NCBI RefSeq assembly: GCF_014649995.1
Contig: NZ_BMUC01000008.1
Coordinates: 62,001 to 126,000 of the forward strand
DNA from: Streptomyces griseoflavus
GTDB lineage: Bacteria; Actinomycetota; Actinomycetes; Streptomycetales; Streptomycetaceae
Length of the DNA: 64,000 nt
Direction: 5' to 3'
The notes beneath the pieces are model-generated. The model saw only the letters and a program-made list of their open reading frames with translations, was not told the origin of the DNA and ran no database searches. Position 1 is the stretch's first letter. Each line of letters begins with the position of its first letter. This document shows, piece after piece, positions 43,821-54,463 of the stretch. A program made the position numbers and the translations under genes.

Positions 43821-44516
43821 GTGACCCGCGCATCCCTGGACAAGCAGCCGCACGAAGTCGCCTCGATGTTCGACGACGTCGCGGAACGGTACGACCTGAC
43901 CAACGACGTGCTGTCCCTCGGGCAGGACCGGCGATGGCGCAAGGAGGTCGCCAGGGCCGTCGACGCCCGGCCCGCGCAGAAGGTCCTGGACCTCGCGGCC
44001 GGTACGGGCACCTCGTCGATGCCGTTCGCCCGCAGCGGCGCCTACGTCGTGCCCTGCGACTTCTCCCTCGGCATGCTGCGGGTGGGCAAGCGCAACCACG
44101 CCTGGCTGCCGTACACCGCGGGCGACGCGACCCGGCTGCCCTTCAAGGACGACGTCTTCGACGCCGTCACCATCTCCTTCGGGCTGCGCAACGTGCAGGA
44201 CACCGACGCGGCGCTGCGCGAGATGCACCGGGTGACCCGGCCCGGCGGGCGGATCGTCATCTGCGAGTTCTCGCACCCGACGTGGACGCCGTTCCGCACC
44301 GTCTACACCGAGTACCTGATGCGTGCGCTGCCGCCGGTCGCCCGCTCGGTGTCGTCCAACCCGGACGCGTACGTCTACCTCGCCGAGTCCATCCGCGCCT
44401 GGCCCGACCAGCCCGGACTGGCCGACCGGCTGAAGGGCGCCGGCTGGTCGCGGGTGGCGTGGCGCAACCTGACGGGCGGAGTGGTGGCGCTGCACCGGGG
44501 CTTCAAGGAGAGCTGA
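43821..44516 (+). CDS. menG: Demethylmenaquinone methyltransferase (UbiE/MenG)
   Basis: The product has 231 residues. It adds the methyl group that converts demethylmenaquinone to menaquinone using SAM. UbiE blocks are [20 protein letters not shown], the SAM-binding [36 protein letters not shown] and [19 protein letters not shown] at 43821 fits the family length; an ATG at 43752 overlapping the upstream stop gives a 23-residue extension and may be used for coupling. It completes the pathway with mqnC upstream. Confidence 0.93.
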   Translation: MTRASLDKQPHEVASMFDDVAERYDLTNDVLSLGQDRRWRKEVARAVDARPAQKVLDLAAGTGTSSMPFARSGAYVVPCDFSLGMLRVGKRNHAWLPYTAGDATRLPFKDDVFDAVTISFGLRNVQDTDAALREMHRVTRPGGRIVICEFSHPTWTPFRTVYTEYLMRALPPVARSVSSNPDAYVYLAESIRAWPDQPGLADRLKGAGWSRVAWRNLTGGVVALHRGFKES

Positions 44517-44863
44517 GCGCCACGGCGCGGGGCGCGGCGGGCTCCTCCGGTTCCCGGTCCGGCCCGCCCGGGGGCGGTGCCGGCCCGGCGCGGCTCGCGC
44601 ACCCCTCCGCCGCCCTCGCCCGGACCGGAGCCGAACCACACGTGGACCACGGAGTGCCGTGGGACCTCGGTGCCGGGCCGCGGATACCGGCGTACGACGT
44701 GGTCGACGACGGTGAGCCGGAAGTCCGGCCGGTCCGGGGCGTCCACGAACGGTCCCCGCGCGCGGGCCGACGCGCGCGCGTCCACGGCCATCAGTCCGAC
44801 CGGGCGCGGCACGCGCACGTCGGGCGTTCCGGGTCCCTCGGGTGTCACACGCACGGACGTCAC
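44375..44863 (-). CDS. Possible PASTA-domain small protein, overlapping menG end antisense
   Basis: The predicted product has 162 residues. Its middle, [20 protein letters not shown] through [20 protein letters not shown], has the PASTA layout: an opening V-P-x-x-x-G, a helix, and a closing PGTxV-P-x-x-S-x-V. Charged and basic residues fill the rest. The last 142 bases overlap the menG coding region on the opposite strand, where the encoded tail looks like a shadow of menG, so the real end is uncertain. The GTG start at 44863 has a G-rich site. PASTA repeats bind wall fragments, but a single soluble copy is unusual. Confidence 0.5.
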   Translation of the reverse strand: MTSVRVTPEGPGTPDVRVPRPVGLMAVDARASARARGPFVDAPDRPDFRLTVVDHVVRRYPRPGTEVPRHSVVHVWFGSGPGEGGGGVREPRRAGTAPGRAGPGTGGARRAPRRGAQLSLKPRCSATTPPVRLRHATRDQPAPFSRSASPGWSGQARMDSAR

Positions 44864-44937
44864 CCCCCAGCGGTACCGGCACCGTGGACCGGTGCGGTGC
44901 CCGCCGGAAGCGCCGCGTGGCGTTCCGCGACCATCGG

Positions 44938-45462
44938 TTACTCCACGTCGTCGGAACGGAGGCCGAGGCGGTAGCAGTGGGCCTCGCGCCGCGACACCGG
45001 AGTCGTGAACGTCTCGGCGAGGCGCATCCCGAGCCGCCGGGTCACCGCCGTGGAACGGGTGTTGCGGGCGTCCACCATCGCCACCACCCCCGTCACGCCC
45101 GCCGCGCCCACCCGCCGCAGGGTCTCCCGGGCCGCCGCGGTGGCGTACCCCTTGCCCCAGTGCTCCCGCCCGAGCCGCCAGCCGATCTCGATCTCGCCCG
45201 TGGGGCCCCAGTCGCGCTCCCACGGCTGGGCGCCGGTGAAGCCGATGACCTGCCCGGACGCGTCCGTCATGGTCCACAGGCAGAAGCCCAGCTGGGCGTC
45301 GTGCCGGCGCTGACGGGCGGTCAGCTCCTCGTAGACCGACAGGGCCGCCGCCCTGCCGCCGTGGAACTCCATGACGTCCGGGTCGTCGAAGATCCGGTGC
45401 CAGGTGACGGCGTCCTCATGGGTGGGAACACGCAGCCGTACAGCGGGGAGAGCTCGGTTCAC
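44938..45462 (-). CDS. GNAT-family N-acetyltransferase (RimJ/RimL-like)
   Basis: The product has 174 residues. It starts VNRALPAVRLRVPTHEDAVT, and the acetyl-CoA motif lies in IEIGWRLGREHWGKGYATAA, with a closing MVDARNTRSTAVTRRLGMRL, as in proteins that acetylate amino groups of small molecules or N-termini. GAAGGG lies upstream of the GTG at 45462. It is divergent from the reductase gene. The substrate is unknown. Confidence 0.88.
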   Translation of the reverse strand: MNRALPAVRLRVPTHEDAVTWHRIFDDPDVMEFHGGRAAALSVYEELTARQRRHDAQLGFCLWTMTDASGQVIGFTGAQPWERDWGPTGEIEIGWRLGREHWGKGYATAAARETLRRVGAAGVTGVVAMVDARNTRSTAVTRRLGMRLAETFTTPVSRREAHCYRLGLRSDDVE

Positions 45463-45560
45463 GGGGCAGCCCTTCAGCCGGGTGATCAATGCCGCTGAAT
45501 AGACTGCCCGTGTCCAGTGCCGGTCGGCACGCAGATTCCGAACCCTGGGGAGATCCCGCC

Positions 45561-46844
45561 GTGACCGAGCCCCTCTCCGACAACACCGCCGATGTGATCG
45601 TCGTCGGCGCGGGGCCAGCCGGCTCCGCCACCGCCTACCACCTGGCCCGGTCCGGACTCGACGTGCTCCTGCTGGAGAAGACCGAGTTCCCGCGCGAGAA
45701 GGTGTGCGGCGACGGCCTCACCCCGCGCGCCACCAAGCAGCTGGTGGCGATGGGCATCGACATCTCCGAGGAGGCCGGCTGGCTGCGCAACAAGGGCCTG
45801 CGCATCATCGGCGGCGGCGTCCGCCTCCAGCTCGACTGGCCGGAACTCGCCTCCTTCCCCGACTACGGTCTGGTCCGCAAGCGCGACGACTTCGACGAGC
45901 AGCTCGCCCGGCAGGCCCAGAAGGCCGGCGCCCGGCTGTACGAGCGCTGCAACGTGGGCGCGCCGCTCATCGACGACCGGACCGGGCGCATCACCGGCGT
46001 GAAGGCCAAGCTCGGCGAGGACAAGCGGGAAGTCACCTTCCACGCCCCGCTGGTGGTGGCCGCCGACGGCAACTCCACCCGGCTGTCCCTGGCGATGGGC
46101 CTGCACCGGCGCGAGGACCGGCCGATGGGCGTCGCCGTCCGCACGTACTTCACCTCGCCCCGCCACGACGACGACTACCTGGAGTCCTGGCTGGAGCTGT
46201 GGGACCGCCGCGGCCCGCAGGACCGGCTGCTGCCCGGCTACGGCTGGATCTTCGGCATGGGCGACGGAACCAGCAACGTCGGCCTGGGCGTGCTCAACAC
46301 CTCCGAGTCCTTCAAGGAGCTGGACTGGCGCGAGGTCCTCAAGGCCTGGTGCGCCTCCATGCCGGAGGACTGGGGCTACACCCCGGACAACATGACCGGG
46401 CCGATCCGCGGCGCCGCGCTCCCCATGGCCTTCAACCGCCAGCCGCACTACACGCGCGGACTGCTGCTCGTCGGCGACGCGGGCGGTCTGGTCAACCCGT
46501 TCAACGGCGAGGGCATCGCCTACGCCATGGAGTCCGGGCAGATCGCCGCCGACGTGATCGTCCAGGCGCACGCGCGGGCCACCCCGGCCCAGCGGGAGAT
46601 CGCGCTCCAGCGCTACCCGCGCGTGCTCAAGGACACCTACGGCGGCTACTACACGCTCGGCCGCGCCTTCGTGAAGCTCATCGGCAACCCCAAGGTCATG
46701 CAGATCGCCGCCCAGCGCGGGCTGACCCACCCGATGCTGATGCGCTTCACCCTGAAGCTGCTCGCCAACCTGACCGACCCCACCGGCGGCGACGCCATGG
46801 ACCGCGTCATCAACGGGCTGAGCAAGGTGGCGCCGAAGGCGTGA
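45561..46844 (+). CDS. Geranylgeranyl reductase-family flavoprotein, likely menaquinone tail saturase (MenJ-like)
   Basis: The product has 427 residues. The FAD-binding start is DVIVVGAGPAGSATAYHLAR (11-30), followed by EFPREKVCGDGLTPRA, PLVVAADGNSTRLSLA, and GLLLVGDAGGLVNPFNGEGI, all conserved in geranylgeranyl reductases. In mycobacteria the homologue MenJ reduces one isoprene unit of menaquinone. The position between menG and nuo supports that role here. GTG at 45561 has GGGGAG at good spacing; an in-frame ATG at 45489 is the longer alternative. Confidence 0.88.
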   Translation: MTEPLSDNTADVIVVGAGPAGSATAYHLARSGLDVLLLEKTEFPREKVCGDGLTPRATKQLVAMGIDISEEAGWLRNKGLRIIGGGVRLQLDWPELASFPDYGLVRKRDDFDEQLARQAQKAGARLYERCNVGAPLIDDRTGRITGVKAKLGEDKREVTFHAPLVVAADGNSTRLSLAMGLHRREDRPMGVAVRTYFTSPRHDDDYLESWLELWDRRGPQDRLLPGYGWIFGMGDGTSNVGLGVLNTSESFKELDWREVLKAWCASMPEDWGYTPDNMTGPIRGAALPMAFNRQPHYTRGLLLVGDAGGLVNPFNGEGIAYAMESGQIAADVIVQAHARATPAQREIALQRYPRVLKDTYGGYYTLGRAFVKLIGNPKVMQIAAQRGLTHPMLMRFTLKLLANLTDPTGGDAMDRVINGLSKVAPKA

Positions 46845-46994
46845 GGCGGTGTGTCCGCCGCCGTCCGGTGTGACCGCGGGGTATGCGCGACCGTGATCAC
46901 CGCGTGACGCTTCCGTGGGCAACTGATCGTCAACTCCGGCTGTCGAACGGGACGTACCCAGCCGGGCACGTCCCGTTCGACGAAAGAGCCTTCC

Positions 46995-48698
46995 ATGACA
47001 CAGCAGGCAAACCGGCGCCTCCGGCCCCTCAGGGCCCTGGGGCTGGTGGCCGCCACGAGCCTGGTCGCGGCCGGTGCGGCGGGCACCGCCCACGCGGCCG
47101 ACGCGCCCCTGCCCGTGACGATCACCGGCGAGGACCGGGTCGACCTGTCGCTCCACTCCGACAACGGTGACCCCTCGGAACCGCAGGTCGACCTGCGGCT
47201 GAACGCCCCGGGCGAGCCCTTCGAGGGCGACGGCGTCATCCCGCCCGTGTTCACCGGGGACTACACGATCCGCATCGACGCGAGCGGCCTGGCGGGCGTG
47301 GCCGAGGTGAAGCTCCCGTGCCGGGCCGACGGCCCGGTCGCCGTCTGCTCGGGCAGCGAGCTGTACGCGGGCGAGCGGTACAACAGGGTCGGCGGCATCC
47401 GGCTCGACGTCACCGGCGACAGCGAGGCCGGGGACTTCGGCAGCATCACCGTCACCGGTGAGGGCGAGGGACTGGAGTTCACGCCGCTCACCATCGACGT
47501 GCTCGTCGGCGGCCCCGAGTTCCTCAACCGCGCCCTCTCGGTGCCGGACGACCTGCGGGCGGGCGGCACCTACGCGGCGCCCGTGGGACTGCGCAACGCC
47601 GGCAGCATGCCCGCCGAGGGCGCGGTGCTGCGCTTCCGCGGCTCGCGCGGGGTGTCCTTCCCCGACTCGTACGGCAACTGCGCCTACGCCGAGGTGACCA
47701 CCGGGCCCCTGCTGCGCCAGGGCACCGAAGCCATCTGCGTCTTCCCCGACCGCATCGACGCGGGCACCGCCTACGCCCTGGCCGAGCCGCTGAAGGTGAA
47801 GACCGCCGACTTCGCGCTGCACGACGTCTTCACCTACTCCTTCACCGCCGTCGCCCCGGACGAGGCCGCCGCGCTGCGCGCCGCCAAGGACTACCGGCCG
47901 GGCACCGGCGGGGACCTGACGCTGACGAAGCTCCCCTCCGCGAACCCGGCGGACTACTCCCGGTACGCGGACGTGGACCTGCCCGTGAGGAACACCTACG
48001 ACCTGGAGCTGACCGGCTCCTCGCAGGCGGCCGCGGCCGGCGACACCGTCACGGCGGAGATCCGCTTCCGCAACAACGGCCCCGCCTGGATCAGCGCCCA
48101 GCGCTCCGGCGGCGAACCCATCGGCTTCACCGTGGCCGTCCCGGAGGGGGCGACCGTCACCAAGGCCCCCGAGCGCTGCGGGGAGAACACCATCGCCGAG
48201 GGCGTGAAGGGCTACCTCTGCTGGGTGAACACCCCGCTGCTGGAGGACGCCGAGCTGGACTTCCCGTTCGAGCTGCGCGTCGACCGGGTCGTCGAGGGCG
48301 CCAAGGGCAAGGTGGCGCTGCCCGAGTGGGACAACCCCTTCGACTCCGACCACGCCAACAACTCCGCCTGGATCGTGCTCAACGGCTCCGACGGGGCGAC
48401 GGACGGCGGCACGGGCGACGGCGGCACGTCGGGCGGCTCCACCCCGCCCGGGTCCGGCGAGGAGGGCGACTCCGGGGCGAACGGCTCCTCCGGTACGAAC
48501 GGAACGAACGGAACGAGCGGTACGAACGGCACGTCCGGTGACGGAGCGGGCGACGGGGCCGGGGGCGGCCTGGCCCTCACCGGCGCCGGCGGCGTGACGC
48601 TGGTCGGCGGGGCGGCGCTGCTGGCGCTGGGCCTCGGCGCGGGCGTCGTCGTGCTGCTGCGCCGGCGCGCACGGCAGGGCGGCGGCGTCACCGCCTGA
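46995..48698 (+). CDS. Cell-wall-anchored surface protein with LAxTG sortase motif
   Basis: The product has 567 residues. A signal peptide (about 1-35, ending AHAADA) precedes a large secreted region with beta-rich segments. Near the end is a Gly/Thr/Asn/Ser repeat (NGTNGTSGTNGTSG, about 500-515). The sorting signal follows: LALTG (526-530), a hydrophobic helix, and an RRRAR tail. LAxTG is the site used by class E sortases in Streptomyces, so the protein should be cut after Thr and linked to peptidoglycan. No known adhesin domain is recognisable. GAAAGAG lies before the ATG. Confidence 0.87.
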   Translation: MTQQANRRLRPLRALGLVAATSLVAAGAAGTAHAADAPLPVTITGEDRVDLSLHSDNGDPSEPQVDLRLNAPGEPFEGDGVIPPVFTGDYTIRIDASGLAGVAEVKLPCRADGPVAVCSGSELYAGERYNRVGGIRLDVTGDSEAGDFGSITVTGEGEGLEFTPLTIDVLVGGPEFLNRALSVPDDLRAGGTYAAPVGLRNAGSMPAEGAVLRFRGSRGVSFPDSYGNCAYAEVTTGPLLRQGTEAICVFPDRIDAGTAYALAEPLKVKTADFALHDVFTYSFTAVAPDEAAALRAAKDYRPGTGGDLTLTKLPSANPADYSRYADVDLPVRNTYDLELTGSSQAAAAGDTVTAEIRFRNNGPAWISAQRSGGEPIGFTVAVPEGATVTKAPERCGENTIAEGVKGYLCWVNTPLLEDAELDFPFELRVDRVVEGAKGKVALPEWDNPFDSDHANNSAWIVLNGSDGATDGGTGDGGTSGGSTPPGSGEEGDSGANGSSGTNGTNGTSGTNGTSGDGAGDGAGGGLALTGAGGVTLVGGAALLALGLGAGVVVLLRRRARQGGGVTA

Positions 48699-48920
48699 CA
48701 CCGACGCCGTGAACGGCGCTGTGGGCGGCCGGGGTCCCGAGTACGGACTCCGGCCGTCGGCGTTCGCGCGGGGCGCCGCGAGGGGCCGTCACGGCGCTTC
48801 ACGGAGCACCGTCGGCGCATGGGGGTGCCGTCACCCCGCCCCGCGGGTGGGACGATTCCGGCAATCGGGCGATCCCGGCCCGGTGTGCGGGGCGTGGACG
48901 GGGGCCGCGGTGGACGGGGG

Positions 48921-48948
48921 AGGGCCGCCGCCGGACGGCAGCGGCCCT
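48921..48948. terminator. Hairpin between the surface-protein and NlpC genes
   Basis: AGGGCCGC (48921-48928) and GCGGCCCT (48941-48948) form an 8-bp stem with a 12-base partly self-pairing loop. It lies between two convergent genes and is closest to the NlpC stop, so it probably ends that transcript. Confidence 0.6.
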
Positions 48949-48969
48949 TCGGTCCGTGAGGAGCGCGGC

Positions 48970-49773
48970 TCAGAGCACGCGCACGGCACCCGACGCGGGG
49001 TAGCCGGAGAGGTCCTGGATCACGACGCCCTTGGACGGGTTGGCGGCGTCCAGGTACTGGCCGTTACCGATGTAGACACCCGTGTGGTACGCGGATCCCT
49101 TGCCGCCCCAGTACAGGATGTCGCCGACCTGGACCTGCGACAGCGGGATGTCGGTGCCGACCGTCGACTGGTCCTGCGAGACGCGCGGCAGATCGACGCC
49201 GACCTGCTTGAACGCGGCCTGCACCAGGCTCGAGCAGTCCCACGCGTTGGGGCCGGTGGCGCCCATGACGTAGGCGTCGCCCACCTGCGCCTTGAGGAAG
49301 GCGATGACCGCTCCGACGCTGCCGCTGGCGGGCGCGGACGCGGTCGTGGCGGTCGCGGTGGTGGCCAGGGCGGTGCGCCCGGCGTCGCGCGACGCACGCT
49401 CGGCGGCGGCCTTGCGGGCCTCCTCCGCGGCCTTCTTCTTCGCCTCGGCCTTCTCCTTGGCCTCGGCCAGGTCCGCCTTGGCCTGCTGGGCGGCCTGGGC
49501 GGCGGCCGCGTCACGCTCGGCCCGCAGCTGGTAGTTCGCGGCGGCCTGCTGGGTGGCGTCCGCGGACTGCGCGACCTGGGCGGCCAGGTCGGCCGTCAGG
49601 GTGGGCAGTTCGAGGGTCTGCGTCACCGGCTCGGCGGCGTTCGCCGAACCCGACGCCCCGGCCACTGCCAGGGTGCTGAGGACGCCACCGGCAACTCCGG
49701 CCCGCATCGCCATCGTGGACGACGCGGTACGGCGGGGTTTCCGGTGGCTGCGTATGTGAGCGGTGTGGGACAT
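48970..49773 (-). CDS. Secreted NlpC/P60 cell-wall hydrolase
   Basis: The product has 267 residues. A long Tat/Sec-type signal region (about 1-47, ending ANAAEPV) is followed by an Ala/Lys/Glu-rich coiled coil (about 80-130) and a C-terminal NlpC/P60 domain. The catalytic Cys180 is in NAWDCSSLVQAAFKQ, His230 is in SAYHTGVYIGNGQYLD. The enzyme cuts peptide stems of peptidoglycan outside the cell. The start is uncertain: ATG at 49773 gives the usual signal length, but 49803 is in frame. It is divergent from nuoA. Confidence 0.88.
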   Translation of the reverse strand: MSHTAHIRSHRKPRRTASSTMAMRAGVAGGVLSTLAVAGASGSANAAEPVTQTLELPTLTADLAAQVAQSADATQQAAANYQLRAERDAAAAQAAQQAKADLAEAKEKAEAKKKAAEEARKAAAERASRDAGRTALATTATATTASAPASGSVGAVIAFLKAQVGDAYVMGATGPNAWDCSSLVQAAFKQVGVDLPRVSQDQSTVGTDIPLSQVQVGDILYWGGKGSAYHTGVYIGNGQYLDAANPSKGVVIQDLSGYPASGAVRVL

Positions 49774-50012
49774 GGGAACAACCGGTACCAGGGGCTGCTT
49801 CATATCTTCAAGAAACGTGTGCTGCGCCACAGTTGTTCAATCGGGGCCCCGAAAACCCGGGGCGGGGTTCTTTATTGACGCCACAACGGACATTGCGGGC
49901 GTCCGTGATCGGCCCGTGATCACGTACTTTCATCGTTACGTCCGAATTGCTCCGCGCCTACCACCGGTCGGGTCGGTTGGCCAACCCCTCCTTTCATCCG
50001 GCTCTCATGAAC

Positions 50013-50026
50013 GTGACGCACGTCAC
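50013..50026. promoter_or_regulatory. Crp-like palindrome GTGACG-ca-CGTCAC
   Basis: A 14-bp palindrome that fits the reported Streptomyces Crp pattern GTG-N6-GNCAC. It lies about 240 bases upstream of the NlpC start and far from nuoA, so it may control the wall hydrolase. Only the match is seen; binding is not known. Confidence 0.45.
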
Positions 50027-50117
50027 GGAACGATTGCCGCTTCCGCCGCGTCCGGCGGGCCGGCGCGCTCCGGGCCGGGTGTTGACCGAGCGTGGCCGGA
50101 TCGTGACGCCGTGACTT

Positions 50118-50133
50118 CGTGAACGCGTGCACA
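50118..50133. promoter_or_regulatory. Rex-operator-like site (upstream copy)
   Basis: CGTGAACGCGTGCACA matches 14 of 16 positions of the Rex operator TGTGAACGCGTTCACA. It is about 420 bases before the nuoA start and near other palindromes. A further half-site, TGTGAACGCG, occurs at 50166-50175. Confidence 0.55.
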
Positions 50134-50180
50134 CGTCCACATCCCGCCCCGGCGCCCCTCCGACGTGTGAACGCGGCTTC

Positions 50181-50233
50181 TATCAAGAGATCGAGTCCAG
50201 CGCCAATTTGCATGCACGGGAAGCCTCTTGATA
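50181..50233. repeat. Nested inverted repeats (stem-loop)
   Basis: TATCAAGAG (50181-50189) pairs perfectly with CTCTTGATA (50225-50233). Inside the 35-base loop lies the palindrome TGCATGCA (50209-50216). The element could be an RNA structure or a binding site. Confidence 0.5.
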
Positions 50234-50273
50234 TGGAGACGGGCCCTCTGAGCTGCGCTGACCAGTCAAAATG

Positions 50274-50393
50274 TCACCTTTGGTGATCACGCGAACGCTT
50301 GGCGTGCGAAGATCACTGCTCATCCGACTTCATGATCGTTCGTCAGGTGGTGGAGATCACAAAGGTTGTGGAATACCCCGTGTCGCAGATCAC
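50274..50393. repeat. Cluster of GATCAC repeats upstream of the nuo promoter
   Basis: GATCAC occurs at 50285-50290, 50311-50316, 50355-50360 and 50388-50393, twice as AGATCACA. The first copy is within GTGATCAC and next to TCACC-ttt-GGTGA (50274-50286). The array ends just before the candidate nuo -10. Confidence 0.55.
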
Positions 50394-50406
50394 AGACCCT
50401 CGGGCA

Positions 50407-50412
50407 TAGGAT
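50407..50412 (+). promoter_or_regulatory. Candidate -10 box for the nuo operon
   Basis: TAGGAT would place the start of transcription near 50419, about 133 bases before the nuoA GTG. No good -35 hexamer is seen at the usual distance, which may mean activator dependence. The Rex-like site lies just downstream. Confidence 0.4.
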
Positions 50413-50428
50413 GCGGAGCGGTTGGGCT

Positions 50429-50444
50429 TGTGACCTGCTTCACA
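50429..50444. promoter_or_regulatory. Rex-operator-like site in the nuo leader
   Basis: TGTGACCTGCTTCACA has intact outer arms TGTGA and TTCACA of the Rex operator and matches 12 of 16 positions. It lies about 108 bases before nuoA, just after the candidate -10, a good place for repression. Rex senses NADH/NAD+, and nuo is a reported Rex target in Streptomyces coelicolor. Confidence 0.65.
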
Positions 50445-50551
50445 TGTTCTCGATCTTCGCCGGGGCGGGCGTGGTTCGTGGGGCAGTTGGGGCTGACGGA
50501 GCCCGCCGCACAACGCCAGCAGTCAATGCCGACTGAGAGGAGCGAGGAGCG

Positions 50552-50911
50552 GTGAACGCGTATGCGCCCATCCTCGTACTGGGAGCCCTCGGGGCAGGCT
50601 TTGCGATCTTCTCCGTGGTCATGGCCACGCTGATCGGTCCGAAGCGGTACAACCGCGCCAAGCTCGAAGCCTACGAGTGCGGTATCGAGCCGACCCCCAC
50701 GCCGGCCGGCGGCGGGCGCTTCCCCATCAAGTACTACCTGACGGCGATGCTCTTCATCATCTTCGATATCGAGATCGTCTTCCTCTACCCCTGGGCCGTC
50801 ACCTTCGACGCCCTGGGGATCTTCGGGCTCGTGGAGATGCTGCTCTTCGTGCTCACCGTCTTCGTCGCGTACGCGTACGTATGGCGGCGCGGCGGCCTGG
50901 AATGGGACTGA
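50552..50911 (+). CDS. nuoA: NADH-quinone oxidoreductase subunit A
   Basis: The product has 119 residues and three membrane helices. It is a core membrane subunit of complex I at the junction with the peripheral arm. The conserved loop [15 protein letters not shown] and [20 protein letters not shown] are diagnostic. GTG at 50552 is preceded by GAGGAGCGAGGAG. It opens the operon; nuoB follows 13 bases after. Confidence 0.96.
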   Translation: MNAYAPILVLGALGAGFAIFSVVMATLIGPKRYNRAKLEAYECGIEPTPTPAGGGRFPIKYYLTAMLFIIFDIEIVFLYPWAVTFDALGIFGLVEMLLFVLTVFVAYAYVWRRGGLEWD

Positions 50912-50924
50912 GGGGCCACTAGTC

Positions 50925-51475
<551 letters not shown>

Positions 51476-51479
<4 letters not shown>

Positions 51480-52225
51480 GCGACGCGAACGACACCGCGG
51501 GTGACGGCGTGAACCCCGAGAAGGACCTCTCCGCGGAGAACCTCCCCGGCCAGCGCGGCCGGGGCGGCGAGGAGATCCGCGTCCAGCGCGGCATGTTCGG
51601 CGCCGACAACGGCGGCGACACCTCCGGCTACGGCGGGCTGGTCCGCTCGGTCCGGCTGCCCGGGCCGGCGACCCGCCCCTACGGGGGCTGGTTCGACGAG
51701 GTCGCCGACGAACTCGAGGGCGCGCTGGAGGAGCAGGACCTGCTGCCCGCCAACGCCATCGAGAAGACGGTCGTCGACCGCGGCGAACTCACCTTCCACA
51801 TCGAACGCGAGCACCTCGTCCGCGTCGCGCGGACCCTGCGCGACGACCCCGCCCTGCGCTTCGAACTGTGCACCGGCGTCAGCGGCGTGCACTACCCGAA
51901 CGACAAGGGCCGCGAGCTGCACGCCGTCTACCACCTGCGCTCGATCACCCACAACCGGTTGATCCGCCTCGAGGTCAGCGCGCCCGACGGCGACCCGCAC
52001 ATCCCGTCGCTGTTCTCCGTCTACCCGACGAACGACTGGCACGAGCGGGAGACGTACGACTTCTTCGGCATCGTCTTCGACGGTCACCCGGCCCTGACGC
52101 GGATCATGATGCCGGACGACTGGCAGGGCTTCCCGCAGCGCAAGGACTACCCCCTCGGCGGCATCCCCGTCGAGTACAAGGGCGCCCAGATCCCGGCCCC
52201 GGACCAGCGGAGGTCGTACTCGTGA
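51476..52225 (+). CDS. nuoC: NADH-quinone oxidoreductase subunit C
   Basis: The product has 249 residues. It belongs to the 30 kDa subunit family of the peripheral arm. Diagnostic blocks are [40 protein letters not shown] and [20 protein letters not shown], with the end [20 protein letters not shown]. The first 70 residues are a less conserved acidic and Gly-rich extension. ATG at 51476 overlaps the nuoB stop. Confidence 0.95.
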
Positions 52226-52280
52226 GTGCCCACCCGTCTCCCGGCCACCACCCCTCAACGACTCCCTTCGGGAGGCAGCG

Positions 52281-53593
<1,313 letters not shown>

Positions 53594-53597
<4 letters not shown>

Positions 53598-54463
53598 CCA
53601 CCTCATCTTCCGAGCGGTCCGAGCGGGGCGTCAGCCTGGGCATGCCCGAACTGCCCGCACCCGCCTACCCGGACGACGTCCGGGCCCGCCTGGAGACCGA
53701 CGCGCGCGAGGTCATCGCCCGCTACCCGGACTCCCGGTCCGCCCTCCTGCCGCTGCTGCACCTCGTGCAGTCCGAGGAGGGGCACGTCACGCGCACCGGG
53801 ATGCGGTTCTGCGCGGACATGCTGGAGCTGACCACCGCCGAGGTGACCGCGGTCGCCACCTTCTACAGCATGTACCGGCGCCGCCCGAGCGGTGACTACC
53901 AGGTCGGGGTGTGCACCAACACCCTGTGCGCCGTCATGGGCGGGGACGCGATCTTCGAGGAGCTCCAGGAGCACCTCGGCGTCGGCAACGGGGAGACCAC
54001 CGGCGACGGCAAGGTCACCCTGGAGCACATCGAGTGCAACGCCGCCTGCGACTTCGCGCCGGTGGTGATGGTGAACTGGGAGTTCTTCGACAACCAGACC
54101 CCCGAGAGCGCCAAGCGCATGGTCGACGACCTGCGCGCGGGGCGTCCGGTCGCGCCCACCCGCGGGGCGCCCCTGTGCACCTTCAAGGAGACCGCCCGCA
54201 TCCTGGCCGGCTTCCCCGACGCGCGCGAGGGAGCCGTCGAGGCCACCGGCAGCGCCGGACCCGCCTCCCTGATCGGCCTGAAGCTGGCCAAGGGGGAGAC
54301 CGCGCCCGCGCGCGTGGTGCACCCGCGTGGTGAGGCGCCCCGGGACACCCCGCCGCACGAGCCGTCGCCCACCGAGCACCTCAGCTCGCACGACGCGCCG
54401 AAGGACACGTCGGCCTCCGACCCGCAGCACCCGTCGGGTCCCGTCGCCGAGGAGGGGGAGTGA
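53594..54463 (+). CDS. nuoE: NADH-quinone oxidoreductase subunit E
   Basis: The product has 289 residues, longer than the usual 160-220. The core is the 24 kDa subunit with a [2Fe-2S] cluster ligated by [12 protein letters not shown] and [15 protein letters not shown]. The last 90 residues are a Pro/Ser/Asp-rich extension ending [10 protein letters not shown], common in actinobacteria. The GTG overlaps the nuoD stop. Confidence 0.95.

Larger units (their letters stand above)
49774..50551. other. Long divergent regulatory region between NlpC and nuoA
   Basis: No protein gene is convincing in these 778 bases. GC content is lower than the surrounding genes, and palindromes are dense. Elements seen include GTGATCAC twice, GTGACG-ca-CGTCAC (50013-50026), a Rex-like site at 50118-50133, a nested stem-loop at 50181-50233, a GATCAC cluster (50274-50393), a candidate -10 at 50407-50412 and a Rex-like site at 50429-50444. 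On the NlpC side, minus-strand TTGGCC and TAGGCG (about 49957-49984) are a possible promoter. Confidence 0.6.

Noticed and set aside
45486-48701. A 1071-codon minus-strand frame
   Set aside because: It runs antisense through the geranylgeranyl-reductase-family and surface-protein genes; its composition is Gly/Val/Arg/His-rich low complexity, typical of shadows in high-GC DNA.
49830-50220. Cyclic-di-AMP (ydaO-type) riboswitch upstream of NlpC
   Set aside because: Such riboswitches occur before wall hydrolases in Streptomyces, and a CCCGAC...GGTAGGC segment hints at its 3' end, but the conserved 5' blocks and the middle helices are not recognisable.
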